NCBI RefSeq assembly: GCF_049065735.1
Contig: NZ_JBAKHD010000002.1
Location: 372,001-436,000, forward strand
DNA from: Paramesorhizobium sp049065735
GTDB taxonomy: Bacteria; Pseudomonadota; Alphaproteobacteria; Rhizobiales; Rhizobiaceae
Reading direction: 5' to 3'
DNA: 64,000 bases
Part shown: in pieces, positions 50,989-59,528 of the stretch
Position numbering within the stretch: position 1 is the first letter of the stretch
Layout: every line of letters begins with the position of its first letter
The notes under the pieces: generated by a model
The model's database searches: none
What the model was told of the DNA's origin: nothing
Seen by the model: only the letters and a program-made list of their open reading frames with translations
Position numbers and translations under genes: made by a program

Positions 50989-52259
50989 GGTTTCTTTTCC
51001 GGCGCGGCTTCGGCGGATTGCACCGTTTGCGGGGCTGGTTCCGCCGTCCCCGCAGGCAAGCCCGCCGGAGAGACAACATTGACTGTCCGCTCCGCCGGAA
51101 CGGGCTGTGGAACCGGGGGCGTCATGACGGGAGCGGCCTCGGCAGTGGCGGTCGCCGTGGTCGAAGGCGCGGCGGAGGGCTGCGGCGTCACTGTTGCCAC
51201 GGCGGTCGCAGGCGTTGCCGCCGGAACCGGCGTGCGGGCGAGCATGACCGGCTGCGCGGCGATATCGGGCGCGCCCGGTTTTTCCCTGGAGGCAGGGGTC
51301 AGCGAAGGCGGTTCGCGCGAAACCTTTTCGCCCCGCGCCCGCGCGGCGCTCCAGGCGGAAACGAGCTTTGCTTCTTCCAGCCCGGCAATCGACGGGGCCG
51401 GGTTCTTCTTGCTGGAACTGCTTTGCGCCGCCGAGAAGGCTGTCTCGAAGGTCTTCTGATAGCTTATATATGACATGCGCGCCGCGTCGGGCTGCCCGAC
51501 GGGCGGGCAGGATGCGTCAGGCGCGATGCCTTCGGGCCCGATGGCGGTGTTGTTGAAGACATAGCGCTTCTCGCAGACGTCGACCTTCGGCGGAACCTTG
51601 TTGATCTCGAACAGGTCATAGCCTTCTTTCAACATCTTCCAGAACGGATAGTTCACGTCGTTGCGGTAGCGCGCCATATTCGCGGCGGTCATGCGGAAGG
51701 GAAAAGCCTGGATCTGAAACGCCGGCTGGCCACCGCGGAAAGCGTCGCGCGCGAAGGCATAGATCTCCGCCACCTGCTCGTCCGTCATCGAGTAACAGCC
51801 CGACGAGGAGCACGCGCCATGCACCATCAGATGCTGGCCGGTGCGGCCATTGACCCGGTCATAGGCGTTGGGAAAGCCGATATTAAAGGCGAGATAATAG
51901 CTCGATTTCGGGTTCATCTGCGCCGGGCGCACGTAATAGAAGCCCTCGGGGGCCTGACGGTCGCCTTCGATGAATTTCGGCCCGAGCTTACCCGACCATT
52001 TGCAGATGTCATAGGAGGCGATGAGGTCGTAGCGCCCGTTGTCCTTGCGCTTCCAGACCTCGAGCTGGCTTTCCTCCTTGAAAATGCGCAGCATGATCGG
52101 CGAAGTGGTGGTCATCCCCTTCGCCTTCATCTTCATCACGATCTTCTGCGGCAGCGGCTTTTCCGCCTTGGGCGATATATCTTCAAGGGACTTGCCCTGA
52201 CAGCCGGCAAGCATCACCGACGCCATGAGTGAAGCAAGAATCGTGTATTTGAGCTTCAT
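50967..52259 (-). CDS. L,D-transpeptidase lipoprotein (YkuD/YafK type)
   Basis: The 430-residue protein starts with a lipoprotein signal, MKLKYTILASLMASVMLAGC, with Cys20 as the lipidated residue. A YkuD domain follows (about 40-190) with the catalytic segment VHGACSSSGCYSMTDEQ. The last third is low-complexity, rich in Pro, Ala and Thr, and ends KPWWKFGR. YafK-like enzymes cleave or form bonds at meso-DAP, for example releasing bound lipoproteins. The ATG at 52259 gives the lipobox; an upstream ATG at 52280 is less fitting. Its end overlaps the tusA start. Confidence 0.9.
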   Translation of the reverse strand: MKLKYTILASLMASVMLAGCQGKSLEDISPKAEKPLPQKIVMKMKAKGMTTTSPIMLRIFKEESQLEVWKRKDNGRYDLIASYDICKWSGKLGPKFIEGDRQAPEGFYYVRPAQMNPKSSYYLAFNIGFPNAYDRVNGRTGQHLMVHGACSSSGCYSMTDEQVAEIYAFARDAFRGGQPAFQIQAFPFRMTAANMARYRNDVNYPFWKMLKEGYDLFEINKVPPKVDVCEKRYVFNNTAIGPEGIAPDASCPPVGQPDAARMSYISYQKTFETAFSAAQSSSSKKNPAPSIAGLEEAKLVSAWSAARARGEKVSREPPSLTPASREKPGAPDIAAQPVMLARTPVPAATPATAVATVTPQPSAAPSTTATATAEAAPVMTPPVPQPVPAERTVNVVSPAGLPAGTAEPAPQTVQSAEAAPEKKPWWKFGR

Positions 52260-52446
52260 GTCCCTCTTTTCGCCCCTCAAGCATTAGACCGCTCCCCGCT
52301 TCCCAGGGACTCTAGACAGCAAAACCTTTCGGTAGTGTTCACGAATCCTTTATGTGGAGGAGCAGTCTCCCCGATCACAGTGATGTCACCGGAGCGAAGA
52401 TTTTGTCAACTTATCTTGAGGGCGGTTTTATGGCGAGGGCTATGCG

Positions 52447-53400
52447 CTAAATATTGCGGCCCATTGCGAGATATTTCGCGCGCCGCTCCTTCTTCAGCGT
52501 TTCGCCATCCACATCGGCCATGGACTTCAATGCCGCCGCGATGGTGTCGCCGGTGGCGTCGATGGCCGCTTCCTTGCCGCGATGGGCGCCGCCGACAGGC
52601 TCGGAGATGATGCCGTCAATGATTTTCAGCTCATAGAGGTCCTGGGCAGTAATGCGCATGGAGGTGGCGGCATCCTTGGCGCGCGTCGAATCGTGCCACA
52701 AGATCGAGGCCGCGCCTTCCGGCGAAATCACCGAATAGATGGAATGCTCGAGCATAAAGACCTTGTTCGCCGCGGCGATGGCGATGGCGCCGCCGGAGCC
52801 GCCTTCGCCGATGATGACGGAGACCATGGGAACGGTGAGGTTGAGGCAGGCAGCGGTGGAGCGGGCAATCGCCTCCGCCTGGCCGCGCTCCTCGGCGCTT
52901 ACGCCGGGATAGGCGCCCGCCGTATCGACCAACGTCACAACGGGCAGGCCGAAGCGGTCGGCCAGTTCCATGATGCGGACGGCCTTGCGGTAGCCTTCTG
53001 GCCGGGCCGAGCCGAAATTATGCTTCAGGCGCGATTTGGTGTCCGCGCCTTTTTCCTGGCCAATGACTGCCACCGCCTGGCCCCGGAAGCGGGCAAAACC
53101 AGCCTGAATCGCCTCATCCTCGGCAAATTTGCGGTCACCCGCAAGCGGCGTGAATTCGGTGAAGAGCCTTTTGACATAGTCGAGGCAATGCGGACGGTCC
53201 GGATGGCGCGCGATCTGTGCCTTCTGCCAGGGCGTCAGCTTGCGATAGAGATCCCTCAGCGCGTCGGCGGAGCGCTTTTCCAGGCGGGCGATTTCGTCGC
53301 CCATCTCGACGCTGCCGCTTTCCTGCGAAAGCTTCTTCAGCTCGAGGATCTGACCTTCGAGGTCGGCGACGGGTTTTTCGAAATCGAGGTAATTGTGCAT
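52447..53400 (-). CDS. accA: Acetyl-CoA carboxylase, carboxyltransferase alpha subunit
   Basis: The 317-residue protein matches AccA: YLDFEKPVADLEGQI, FTEFTPLAGDRKFAEDEAI, KHNFGSARPEGYRKAVR and the oxyanion-hole block IGEGGSGGAIAIAAANKV. With AccD it transfers CO2 from biotin to acetyl-CoA, the first step of fatty-acid synthesis. AccD is not in the window. It lies downstream of xerD on the same strand with a 137-bp gap. Confidence 0.97.
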   Translation of the reverse strand: MHNYLDFEKPVADLEGQILELKKLSQESGSVEMGDEIARLEKRSADALRDLYRKLTPWQKAQIARHPDRPHCLDYVKRLFTEFTPLAGDRKFAEDEAIQAGFARFRGQAVAVIGQEKGADTKSRLKHNFGSARPEGYRKAVRIMELADRFGLPVVTLVDTAGAYPGVSAEERGQAEAIARSTAACLNLTVPMVSVIIGEGGSGGAIAIAAANKVFMLEHSIYSVISPEGAASILWHDSTRAKDAATSMRITAQDLYELKIIDGIISEPVGGAHRGKEAAIDATGDTIAAALKSMADVDGETLKKERRAKYLAMGRNI

Positions 53401-53537
53401 ATGGCCTGACTATTTGTACGCGCAAACGTGCTGGGTCTATGAGGATATTTCCTCGACGGCTATCCCTATATGCGTGCAATCACGCCTCGAAAGGCGCTCC
53501 GAGCCCGCGAACCGCGTTTCTCATAGCGGCACGAGGC

Positions 53538-54467
53538 TCAATCGGCAAGCGGATGATGTGCACTCACTAGCTGATGCAGCCTTTCCTCCAGCACATGGGT
53601 GTAGATTTGCGTGGTGGAAATGTCGGAATGGCCGAGCAATTGCTGGACGGCGCGCAAGTCCGCTCCGTTCTGTAGAAGATGACTGGCAAAAGCATGGCGC
53701 AGGACATGGGGCGAAATTGCGGCGGCGGAAATGCCGGCGCGCGCGGCGAGCGATTTCAATTCCCGCGCAAAGACCTGCCGCGCCAGGTGACCGCTTTCGG
53801 AGAAAGCCGGAAATAGCCATGGGTTCTCATCGGTGCCGGGCATCGCATCGCGTAGAGCGAGGTAGCGGCTCATCGCCTCGCGCGCTTTCAGCGAGAGGGG
53901 CACCATGCGCTCCTTGGCGCCCTTGCCGCGCACCAGCAGAAAGCGATGATCGGAGCGGGCGACACTGACAGGCAGGCCGACGAGTTCGGAAACGCGCATT
54001 CCCGTCGCATAGAGCGTCTCGATCAGGGCGTGGAGCCTGATGGCACGCAGGACATCCCCGCCCGGTGCGGCTTGCGAATCGTCCGCCTCCAGCTTCGCCC
54101 GGTCAAGCAGACGGGTGACGGCGTCCTCGCTCATGATCTTCGGCAGCGGGCGCTCCTTCTTCGGGGCATCGAGCACGCCGGTCGGGTCGTCCTGACGAAG
54201 GCCTTCCGAATAGAGGAAGCGAAAGAACTGCTTCAGCGCTGAAAGCCGTCGCGCCTGCGATGACGCGGCAAAGCCCAGCGTCGCCATTTCATTCAGATAG
54301 GCCCCGATATCATCAGGCGTGGCGTTCGGCAGTTGCACGCCCCGCGCGGCCATGAATTCGGCGACGGCTTCCAGATCGCGGGCATAGGAAAGGAGCGTGT
54401 TTTCTGCCGCTCCGCGCTCCGCGCTCATCATTTCAAGGAAATTTTCGATTGCCGCGGCTGATTTCAT
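53538..54467 (-). CDS. xerD: Site-specific tyrosine recombinase XerD
   Basis: The 309-residue recombinase has an N-terminal core-binding domain (IENFLEMMSAERGAAENTLLSYARDL) and the catalytic set: Arg in TGMRVSELVGL, Lys in RGKGAKERMVPL, HVLRH, and LGHSDISTTQIYTHV with the nucleophile Tyr. It resolves chromosome dimers at dif with XerC. XerD identity over XerC is suggested by the accA neighbour, typical in Hyphomicrobiales. Its start overlaps the stop of a small membrane-protein gene (ATGA). Confidence 0.93.
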   Translation of the reverse strand: MKSAAAIENFLEMMSAERGAAENTLLSYARDLEAVAEFMAARGVQLPNATPDDIGAYLNEMATLGFAASSQARRLSALKQFFRFLYSEGLRQDDPTGVLDAPKKERPLPKIMSEDAVTRLLDRAKLEADDSQAAPGGDVLRAIRLHALIETLYATGMRVSELVGLPVSVARSDHRFLLVRGKGAKERMVPLSLKAREAMSRYLALRDAMPGTDENPWLFPAFSESGHLARQVFARELKSLAARAGISAAAISPHVLRHAFASHLLQNGADLRAVQQLLGHSDISTTQIYTHVLEERLHQLVSAHHPLAD

Positions 54468-54643
54468 GACGATCCAGCTGGTTTTTCCAGCCTTCCCGGT
54501 TTGGGTGCGAGTTTTTCTGGCGGGATGCGGATAGACATTTCGCCGGTGGTGGGTTCGACGAATGTGACGAGCGCCAGCATCCCGCCATAAATGAGCAGGG
54601 CGACGAGAGCCAGCGAGAGAAGTAGGCGCGTCAGGGTCGGCAT
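54464..54643 (-). CDS. Small membrane protein translationally coupled to xerD
   Basis: A 59-codon frame on the minus strand starts at ATG 54643 and ends in an ATGA overlap with xerD. The product has one transmembrane helix (LLLSLALVALLIYGGMLALVTF, about residues 7-28), then EPTTGEMSIRIPPEKLAPKPG. The same layout of a helix plus a MSIRIPPEKL-like tail is known to me from hypothetical proteins beside xerD in this order. The function is unknown. Overlap with xerD and a plausible membrane topology support it. Confidence 0.65.
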   Translation of the reverse strand: MPTLTRLLLSLALVALLIYGGMLALVTFVEPTTGEMSIRIPPEKLAPKPGRLEKPAGSS

Positions 54644-54700
54644 GGCCAGTCTTTATGCTGCGCTAAGGATGTGAATGCAAGAAGCGTGGTTTTTAGCTGC

Positions 54701-54743
54701 GCATGGTCTTGTCCGAAAAGTCTGCAACTTTTCAGGACCATGC
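54701..54743. repeat. Short interspersed palindrome, family B, copy 3
   Basis: This 43-bp element has 10-bp outer arms GCATGGTCTT/AGGACCATGC (one mismatch) and inner arms GAAAAGT/ACTTTTC around CTGCA. It is the best palindrome of the three copies and lies upstream of aroK. Confidence 0.8.
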
Positions 54744-54799
54744 GGATATTGACACCATATGCTTTACAAACCGCGCATTTTCATGTGGAAACGCTGCTC

Positions 54800-55414
54800 A
54801 TGAGCATGAATGACGATCACGAGCCGAACCAGGTCGAGGCCGCCGCTATCCGGGAGCGGCTGGGCACGCGCGCCGTCGTGCTCGTCGGGCTGATGGGGGC
54901 GGGTAAATCCACCGTCGGCAAGAAGCTGGCGAGTCTCTTAGGGCTTCCCTTCCATGATGCGGACAATGAAATCGAAGCCGTGTCGCGGATGACCATCCCC
55001 GAGCTGTTCGAAGCCTATGGCGAGCCGGAGTTCCGCAATCTGGAGCGACGGGTGATCCAGCGCCTGCTCGAAGCCGGCCCGATGGTGCTGGCGACGGGCG
55101 GTGGCGCTTATATGAATGCACAGACGCGCGAAGCCATCGCCGCCTATGGGATTTCGGTCTGGCTCAAGGCCGATCTCGATCTCCTGATGGAGCGGGTATC
55201 GCGTCGGCAGAACCGGCCATTGCTCAAGAACCCCAATCCGCGCGGCGTCATGGAAACGCTGATGGCCGAGCGTTATCCGGTCTATGCCTTGGCCGACCTC
55301 ACCGTTATCTCCCGCGACGAGAAAAAGGAAGTGATCGCGCAGGAAGTGATCGACGCGCTGTCACGCCATCTCGGCCTCTCCGGACAGGCCGCAACCGAAA
55401 GCACCGCATCATGA
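54800..55414 (+). CDS. aroK: Shikimate kinase
   Basis: The 204-residue kinase has Walker A LVGLMGAGKSTVGKKLA, the shikimate-binding FHDADNEIE and GGGAYM, and the lid RRQNRPLLK. It phosphorylates shikimate. ATG 54800 is used; the frame is open upstream through a family B repeat, which argues against an earlier start. It overlaps aroB by 4 nt, the usual aroK-aroB pair. Confidence 0.96.
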   Translation: MSMNDDHEPNQVEAAAIRERLGTRAVVLVGLMGAGKSTVGKKLASLLGLPFHDADNEIEAVSRMTIPELFEAYGEPEFRNLERRVIQRLLEAGPMVLATGGGAYMNAQTREAIAAYGISVWLKADLDLLMERVSRRQNRPLLKNPNPRGVMETLMAERYPVYALADLTVISRDEKKEVIAQEVIDALSRHLGLSGQAATESTAS

Positions 55415-56523
55415 GCGCCGAAATCACCACCGTACCGGTTTCCCTTGGCGACCGCTCCTATGACATACTCATCGGAGCCGGTCTCATTGCGCGGGCGGGC
55501 GAGAAGATTTCCCGGCGTATAAAGGGCGTGCGGGCGGCCATCGTCACCGACGAGAATGTCGCTCATCATTATCTCGGCGCGCTCACGCAGAGTCTCGAGG
55601 GTGCGGGCATTGCCGCAACGCCTGTTGTTGTCGCGCCGGGCGAAAAGTCGAAGGGCTTTGCCACGCTCGAGACGGTGACGAATGCGGTTCTGGCGGCGAG
55701 GCTGGAGCGCGGCGATGTGGTGATCGCGCTTGGCGGCGGGGTCGTCGGCGATCTCGCGGGATTTGTCGCGGGTATCGTGCGGCGCGGCATGGGCTTCATC
55801 CAGATGCCGACCTCTTTGCTGGCGCAGGTGGATTCCTCTGTCGGCGGCAAGACCGGCATCAACACCGCCCATGGCAAGAACCTCGTCGGCGTCTTCTACC
55901 AACCACAACTGGTACTCGCCGATACGGACACGCTCGACACGCTGAGCCCGCGCGAATTCCGTGCCGGCTATGCGGAAGTTGTGAAATATGGGCTGATCGA
56001 CCGGCCGGATTTCTTCGCCTGGCTGGAGAAGAACCGGGAAAAAATATTCGCGGGCGGCCCGGAGCGCGCCGAGGCCATCGCCACTTCCTGCCGCGCCAAG
56101 GCGGATGTGGTGGCGCGCGACGAGCGCGAAACCGGCGACCGGGCGCTGCTCAACCTGGGCCACACTTTCGGCCACGCGCTCGAAACGGCCACAGCTTACG
56201 ATTCCAGCCGCCTTGTCCATGGAGAGGCGGTTTCCATCGGCATGGTGCTGGCGCATCGCTTTTCAGCCCACATGAATCTGGCAAGCCCCGATGATGCGAC
56301 ACGGGTCGAAGCGCATCTGAAGGAGGCCGGCTTGCCAGTGGCGATTTCGCAGATCCCCGGTTCGCTGCCATCAGCCGAAAAGCTGATGGACTATATCGCG
56401 CAGGACAAGAAAGTCTCGCGCGGCGCGCTGACCTTCATCCTGACGCGGGGCATTGGGCAGTCGTTTATTGCGAAGGATGTGCCTGCTTCGGCGGTGCTGG
56501 AGTTTTTGAAGGAAAAAGTCTAA
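55411..56523 (+). CDS. aroB: 3-dehydroquinate synthase
   Basis: The 370-residue enzyme shows NAD-binding GGGVVGDLAGFVAGIVRRG, the metal-site blocks YAEVVKYGLI and HTFGHALETATAY, and HGEAVSIGM. It closes DAHP to 3-dehydroquinate, step 2 of the shikimate pathway. It starts in ATGA overlap with aroK. A structured, terminator-ended segment follows its stop codon. Confidence 0.97.
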   Translation: MSAEITTVPVSLGDRSYDILIGAGLIARAGEKISRRIKGVRAAIVTDENVAHHYLGALTQSLEGAGIAATPVVVAPGEKSKGFATLETVTNAVLAARLERGDVVIALGGGVVGDLAGFVAGIVRRGMGFIQMPTSLLAQVDSSVGGKTGINTAHGKNLVGVFYQPQLVLADTDTLDTLSPREFRAGYAEVVKYGLIDRPDFFAWLEKNREKIFAGGPERAEAIATSCRAKADVVARDERETGDRALLNLGHTFGHALETATAYDSSRLVHGEAVSIGMVLAHRFSAHMNLASPDDATRVEAHLKEAGLPVAISQIPGSLPSAEKLMDYIAQDKKVSRGALTFILTRGIGQSFIAKDVPASAVLEFLKEKV

Positions 56524-56648
56524 CAATCGTTCGATTGGACTCACGGGGAAACCGTGGTTTGCCTCAAGTCCGCCGCAAGGTGGCGAACCGAGAGGAAGTC
56601 AAGTTCGAATGGTTGACAGCCCTGCCTTCCGAGGCGGGGCTTTGTTTT
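56524..56648 (+). ncRNA. Candidate structured RNA or 3'UTR after aroB, ending in a terminator
   Basis: Four consecutive hairpins are visible: CAATCG-TT-CGATTG; CACGG-GGAAA-CCGTG; CCGCC-GCAA-GGTGG with a GNRA tetraloop; and GTCAA...TTGAC. They are followed by an intrinsic terminator at 56618-56648 (AGCCCTGCCT-TCCG-AGGCGGGGCT then TTGTTTT). It matches no riboswitch consensus I know. It may be a small RNA or merely a long aroB 3' end; I see no coding frame. Confidence 0.45.
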
Positions 56649-56724
56649 GTGGTCGTATTAATCTATCTATAAGTATAATGTCTTAAAACTATAATATCTT
56701 CCATAAAATATCCGGTTAACTATT

Positions 56725-57258
56725 ATGGGAAAACGAACAAAAACCGTAAATCAAAATAACATAAATTTGCGCGGTGCACCGGACTATGGCGTCACCGATA
56801 CGGGCAATGGCTTTTTCAACAATCGCGAAATCCATCTTTTGCTGATCCGCGTTTATATAGGCCTCGATTTCATCCATCATTTCGCCGAGAAATTCGGCCT
56901 GCTCGGTACGAAGGCCTATGAGGACGTGCTGCATTACTTCGGCACTGTGACCTCCGATGCCTACCCAATGCTGATTCTGGCGGGACTATGCGAGTTCGGT
57001 GCGTTCGTCGGCTTTACCTTTGGACTCTTCACCCGCGTCGCTGCGGTGGGCACGGCGCTCTATCTGGTGATCGCGCTGTTCATGGGCCATCACAATTTGA
57101 TGGGCTTCACTTGGGCCAATCCCGGCGGCGGTTGGGAATATCCGGCTTTTTGGGCGTTTATTTGCCTAAGCTATATTTTGACAGGCGGTGGCCGCTATTC
57201 AATCGATCACTGGCTCCGTCCGCGTCTGCCCAACGGGCTGAAATGGCTTAGCGCGTAA
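56725..57258 (+). CDS. DoxX family membrane protein
   Basis: The 177-residue protein is predicted to have four membrane helices, with DoxX-like segments LLLIRVYIGLDFIHHFAEKFGLLG and LAGLCEFGAFVGFTFGLFTRVAAVGTALYLVIALFMGHH. A polar, Asn-rich head precedes them. DoxX proteins are small quinone- or redox-associated membrane proteins with few defined roles. The 76-bp stretch upstream is unusually AT-rich for this window and may hold the promoter. It converges with bolA at a distance of 1 nt. Confidence 0.85.
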   Translation: MGKRTKTVNQNNINLRGAPDYGVTDTGNGFFNNREIHLLLIRVYIGLDFIHHFAEKFGLLGTKAYEDVLHYFGTVTSDAYPMLILAGLCEFGAFVGFTFGLFTRVAAVGTALYLVIALFMGHHNLMGFTWANPGGGWEYPAFWAFICLSYILTGGGRYSIDHWLRPRLPNGLKWLSA

Positions 57259-57259
57259 A

Positions 57260-57574
57260 TTACCGCCGCTTCTGTTCTCCCGGAGCCGCCGGCTCCAGCG
57301 CCAGCGCGTGGACGCCGCCTTCGAGTTCTTCCTTCAGCAGCGCATTGATGGCGCGGTGGCGGGCGACGCGGTCCATGCCGGCAAAAGCCTCCGCGACGAT
57401 GCGGACGCGGAAATGGGTTTCGCCCGTGCCGTCGAACGCGCCGTGGTGGTCGCTGCCGTGATGATGGTGGCCGGCGTGGAGGTGGCTTTCATTGATCACT
57501 TCGAGGAACTCAGGGGCGAAGGCACTCCGCAGTTTTGCCTCAATGATCGTTTGTCTGGTTTCGTGAATGGACAT
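57260..57574 (-). CDS. bolA: BolA family protein
   Basis: The 104-residue protein has the BolA core: FLEVINESHLHAGHHHHGSDH, ETHFRVRIVAEAFAGMDRVARHRAINALL and GGVHALALEP. BolA proteins form [2Fe-2S] complexes with monothiol glutaredoxins and influence cell shape and iron handling. The His-rich stretch is a possible metal site. ATG 57574 gives the family start. A short gap (171 bp) divides it from the divergent J-domain gene. Confidence 0.93.
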   Translation of the reverse strand: MSIHETRQTIIEAKLRSAFAPEFLEVINESHLHAGHHHHGSDHHGAFDGTGETHFRVRIVAEAFAGMDRVARHRAINALLKEELEGGVHALALEPAAPGEQKRR

Positions 57575-57745
57575 TTCGTTCTCCTCGCCCCATATAGCGG
57601 GCTCACTCCCCCTTTTGCGAAGCCATGACATCAAAGTCAAATTCGCGCGGCGAACGCGATTATTTCGCGACTCAGGCGCTATGGTGAGCAAGGGCGGAAT
57701 GTCAATTCTTGTTTAGCAAACCGATCTTCCCATAATCCTGATTCG

Positions 57746-58366
57746 ATGAACACGAACTCAAAATATTTCGATCGCATTCGCATCCGCCCGGAAAAGGGAG
57801 CGGAGAAGAAGCCGAGCGCGCCGAAGTGCCAATGGGATGGCTGTGAGGCCGCGGGCACGCATCGCGCGCCGGTCGGGCGTATGCGGGAAGGCGAATATTT
57901 TCACTTTTGCATCGACCATGTTCGCCAATACAACAAGAGCTTCAACTATTTCTCAGGCCTATCGGATAGCGATATCGCCCGGTTCCAGAAGGATGCCATT
58001 ACGGGGCACCGCCCGACATGGTCCGCGGGCGTGAACGCAGCGGCGCGCGCGACGCCGGAATTTGCGCAGATGCGTTCGGGCCGTGCGGCCTATCACAACC
58101 GGATGGGCGATCCCTTCAATCTCTTCGGCGGCGCTAAGGCGCGCGAGGAAGCCCCGAAGGTGCGCAAGCCCAAGGCGCTGGAGGCGAAGGCGCTGCAAAC
58201 GCTAGGACTTGACGCAAATTCGACTGGCGATCAGATCAAGTCGCGCTATAAGGAACTTGTGAAACTCCATCATCCGGATGCGAATGGTGGGGACCGGGGT
58301 TCCGAAGACCGGTTCCGCGACGTGATCCAGGCTTATCAATTGCTTAGACAAGCCGGGTTCTGCTGA
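57746..58366 (+). CDS. J-domain protein (DnaJ-like), C-terminal J domain
   Basis: The 206-residue protein has an N-terminal region with paired cysteines (KCQWDGCEAAGTHRAPVG, then HFCIDHV), which could bind metal, and a C-terminal J domain (about residues 145-206) with the HPD motif in LVKLHHPDANGGDRG. It would stimulate an Hsp70. The gene regularly precedes cobS in Hyphomicrobiales, here separated by a short interspersed palindrome, but a role in cobalt chelation is not shown. Confidence 0.9.
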   Translation: MNTNSKYFDRIRIRPEKGAEKKPSAPKCQWDGCEAAGTHRAPVGRMREGEYFHFCIDHVRQYNKSFNYFSGLSDSDIARFQKDAITGHRPTWSAGVNAAARATPEFAQMRSGRAAYHNRMGDPFNLFGGAKAREEAPKVRKPKALEAKALQTLGLDANSTGDQIKSRYKELVKLHHPDANGGDRGSEDRFRDVIQAYQLLRQAGFC

Positions 58367-58425
58367 AGCGGCGATTTGGCCGACAGAAGGGCTCGCCTCG
58401 CGAGTGCCCCCGGATGGCAGCGTAT

Positions 58426-58470
58426 GGGCATGATCCCGGAAGGCGGCTAACCTTCCGGACGAGATCATCC
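58426..58470. repeat. Short interspersed palindrome, family C
   Basis: GGGCATGATCCCGGAAGG and CCTTCCGGACGAGATCATCC face each other around CGGCTAA. This outline (CATGATCCCG...CGGA(C)GAGATCATG) is one of the most frequent intergenic repeats in Hyphomicrobiales. It lies in the J-domain gene-cobS gap. Confidence 0.7.
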
Positions 58471-58516
58471 GGCTTGGATAAGCGTAATGCGGCGGATATT
58501 CCGCTCTGGAGGCATG

Positions 58517-59503
58517 ATGAACAAGGTTGAACGGGATATCGCCAATCTGCCGGACAAAACGGTTTCGGTTCGCGAAGTCTTTGGAATCGACACCGAAATG
58601 ACGGCTCCGGCCTATAGCGCCGGCGATGCCTATGTGCCGGAAATCGATCCGGACTATCTCTTCGACCGGCAGACGACGCTTGCCATCCTGGCGGGCTTCG
58701 CCTTCAACCGGCGGGTCATGGTGTCCGGTTATCACGGCACCGGCAAATCAACGCATATCGAGCAGGTCGCCGCGCGGCTCAACTGGCCCTGCGTGCGCGT
58801 CAATCTCGACAGCCATGTCAGCCGTATCGATCTCGTCGGCAAGGATGCCATCGTCGTCAAGGACGGAATGCAGGTCACCGAGTTCAAGGACGGCATCCTG
58901 CCCTGGGCTTATCAGCACAATGTGGCGCTGGTGTTCGACGAATATGACGCGGGGCGTCCCGATGTGATGTTCGTCATCCAGCGCGTGCTGGAATCCGCCG
59001 GCCGCCTGACGCTGCTCGACCAAAGTCGCGTCATCCGCCCGCACCCGGCCTTTCGCCTGTTCGCGACCGCCAACACGGTTGGCCTCGGCGACACGACCGG
59101 CCTCTATCACGGCACGCAGCAGATCAACCAGGCGCAGATGGACCGCTGGTCCATCGTTACGACGCTCAATTATCTGCCGCATGACAATGAAGTGGCCATT
59201 ATCCTGGCCAAGGCCAAGCATTACCAGAATGCCGAAGGCCGCGACATCGTCGGCAAGATGGTGCGGATCGCCGATATGACGCGCGCTGCCTTCATCAATG
59301 GCGATCTTTCCACGGTCATGAGCCCGCGCACGGTCATCACCTGGGCCGAGAATGCTGATATCTTCAAAGATGTCGGCCTCGCCTTCCGGCTGACCTTCCT
59401 CAACAAATGCGATGAGCTGGAGCGCCCGACCGTGGCGGAGTTCTACCAGCGCGTATTCGGCAAGGAATTGCCGGAGTCGGCGGCGAACGTGGTCCTCAGC
59501 TGA
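58517..59503 (+). CDS. cobS: Cobaltochelatase subunit CobS (AAA+ ATPase)
   Basis: The 328-residue AAA+ protein has Walker A VSGYHGTGKSTHIEQVA, the acidic VFDEYDAGRPDVMF and the sensor segment FRLFATANTVGLGD. CobS, CobT and CobN insert cobalt into hydrogenobyrinic acid a,c-diamide in the aerobic B12 pathway; CobS and CobT form the ATP-driven chaperone. ATG 58517 lies 4 nt after GGAGG, better spaced than ATG 58514. CobN is not in the window. Confidence 0.97.
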   Translation: MNKVERDIANLPDKTVSVREVFGIDTEMTAPAYSAGDAYVPEIDPDYLFDRQTTLAILAGFAFNRRVMVSGYHGTGKSTHIEQVAARLNWPCVRVNLDSHVSRIDLVGKDAIVVKDGMQVTEFKDGILPWAYQHNVALVFDEYDAGRPDVMFVIQRVLESAGRLTLLDQSRVIRPHPAFRLFATANTVGLGDTTGLYHGTQQINQAQMDRWSIVTTLNYLPHDNEVAIILAKAKHYQNAEGRDIVGKMVRIADMTRAAFINGDLSTVMSPRTVITWAENADIFKDVGLAFRLTFLNKCDELERPTVAEFYQRVFGKELPESAANVVLS

Positions 59504-59528
59504 TAGCCTATTTTCCAGGGATAAGACG

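Noticed and set aside
31666..54743. Repeated palindromes as a CRISPR or transposon array
   Set aside because: Copies are single, kilobases apart, without regular spacers or cas genes.
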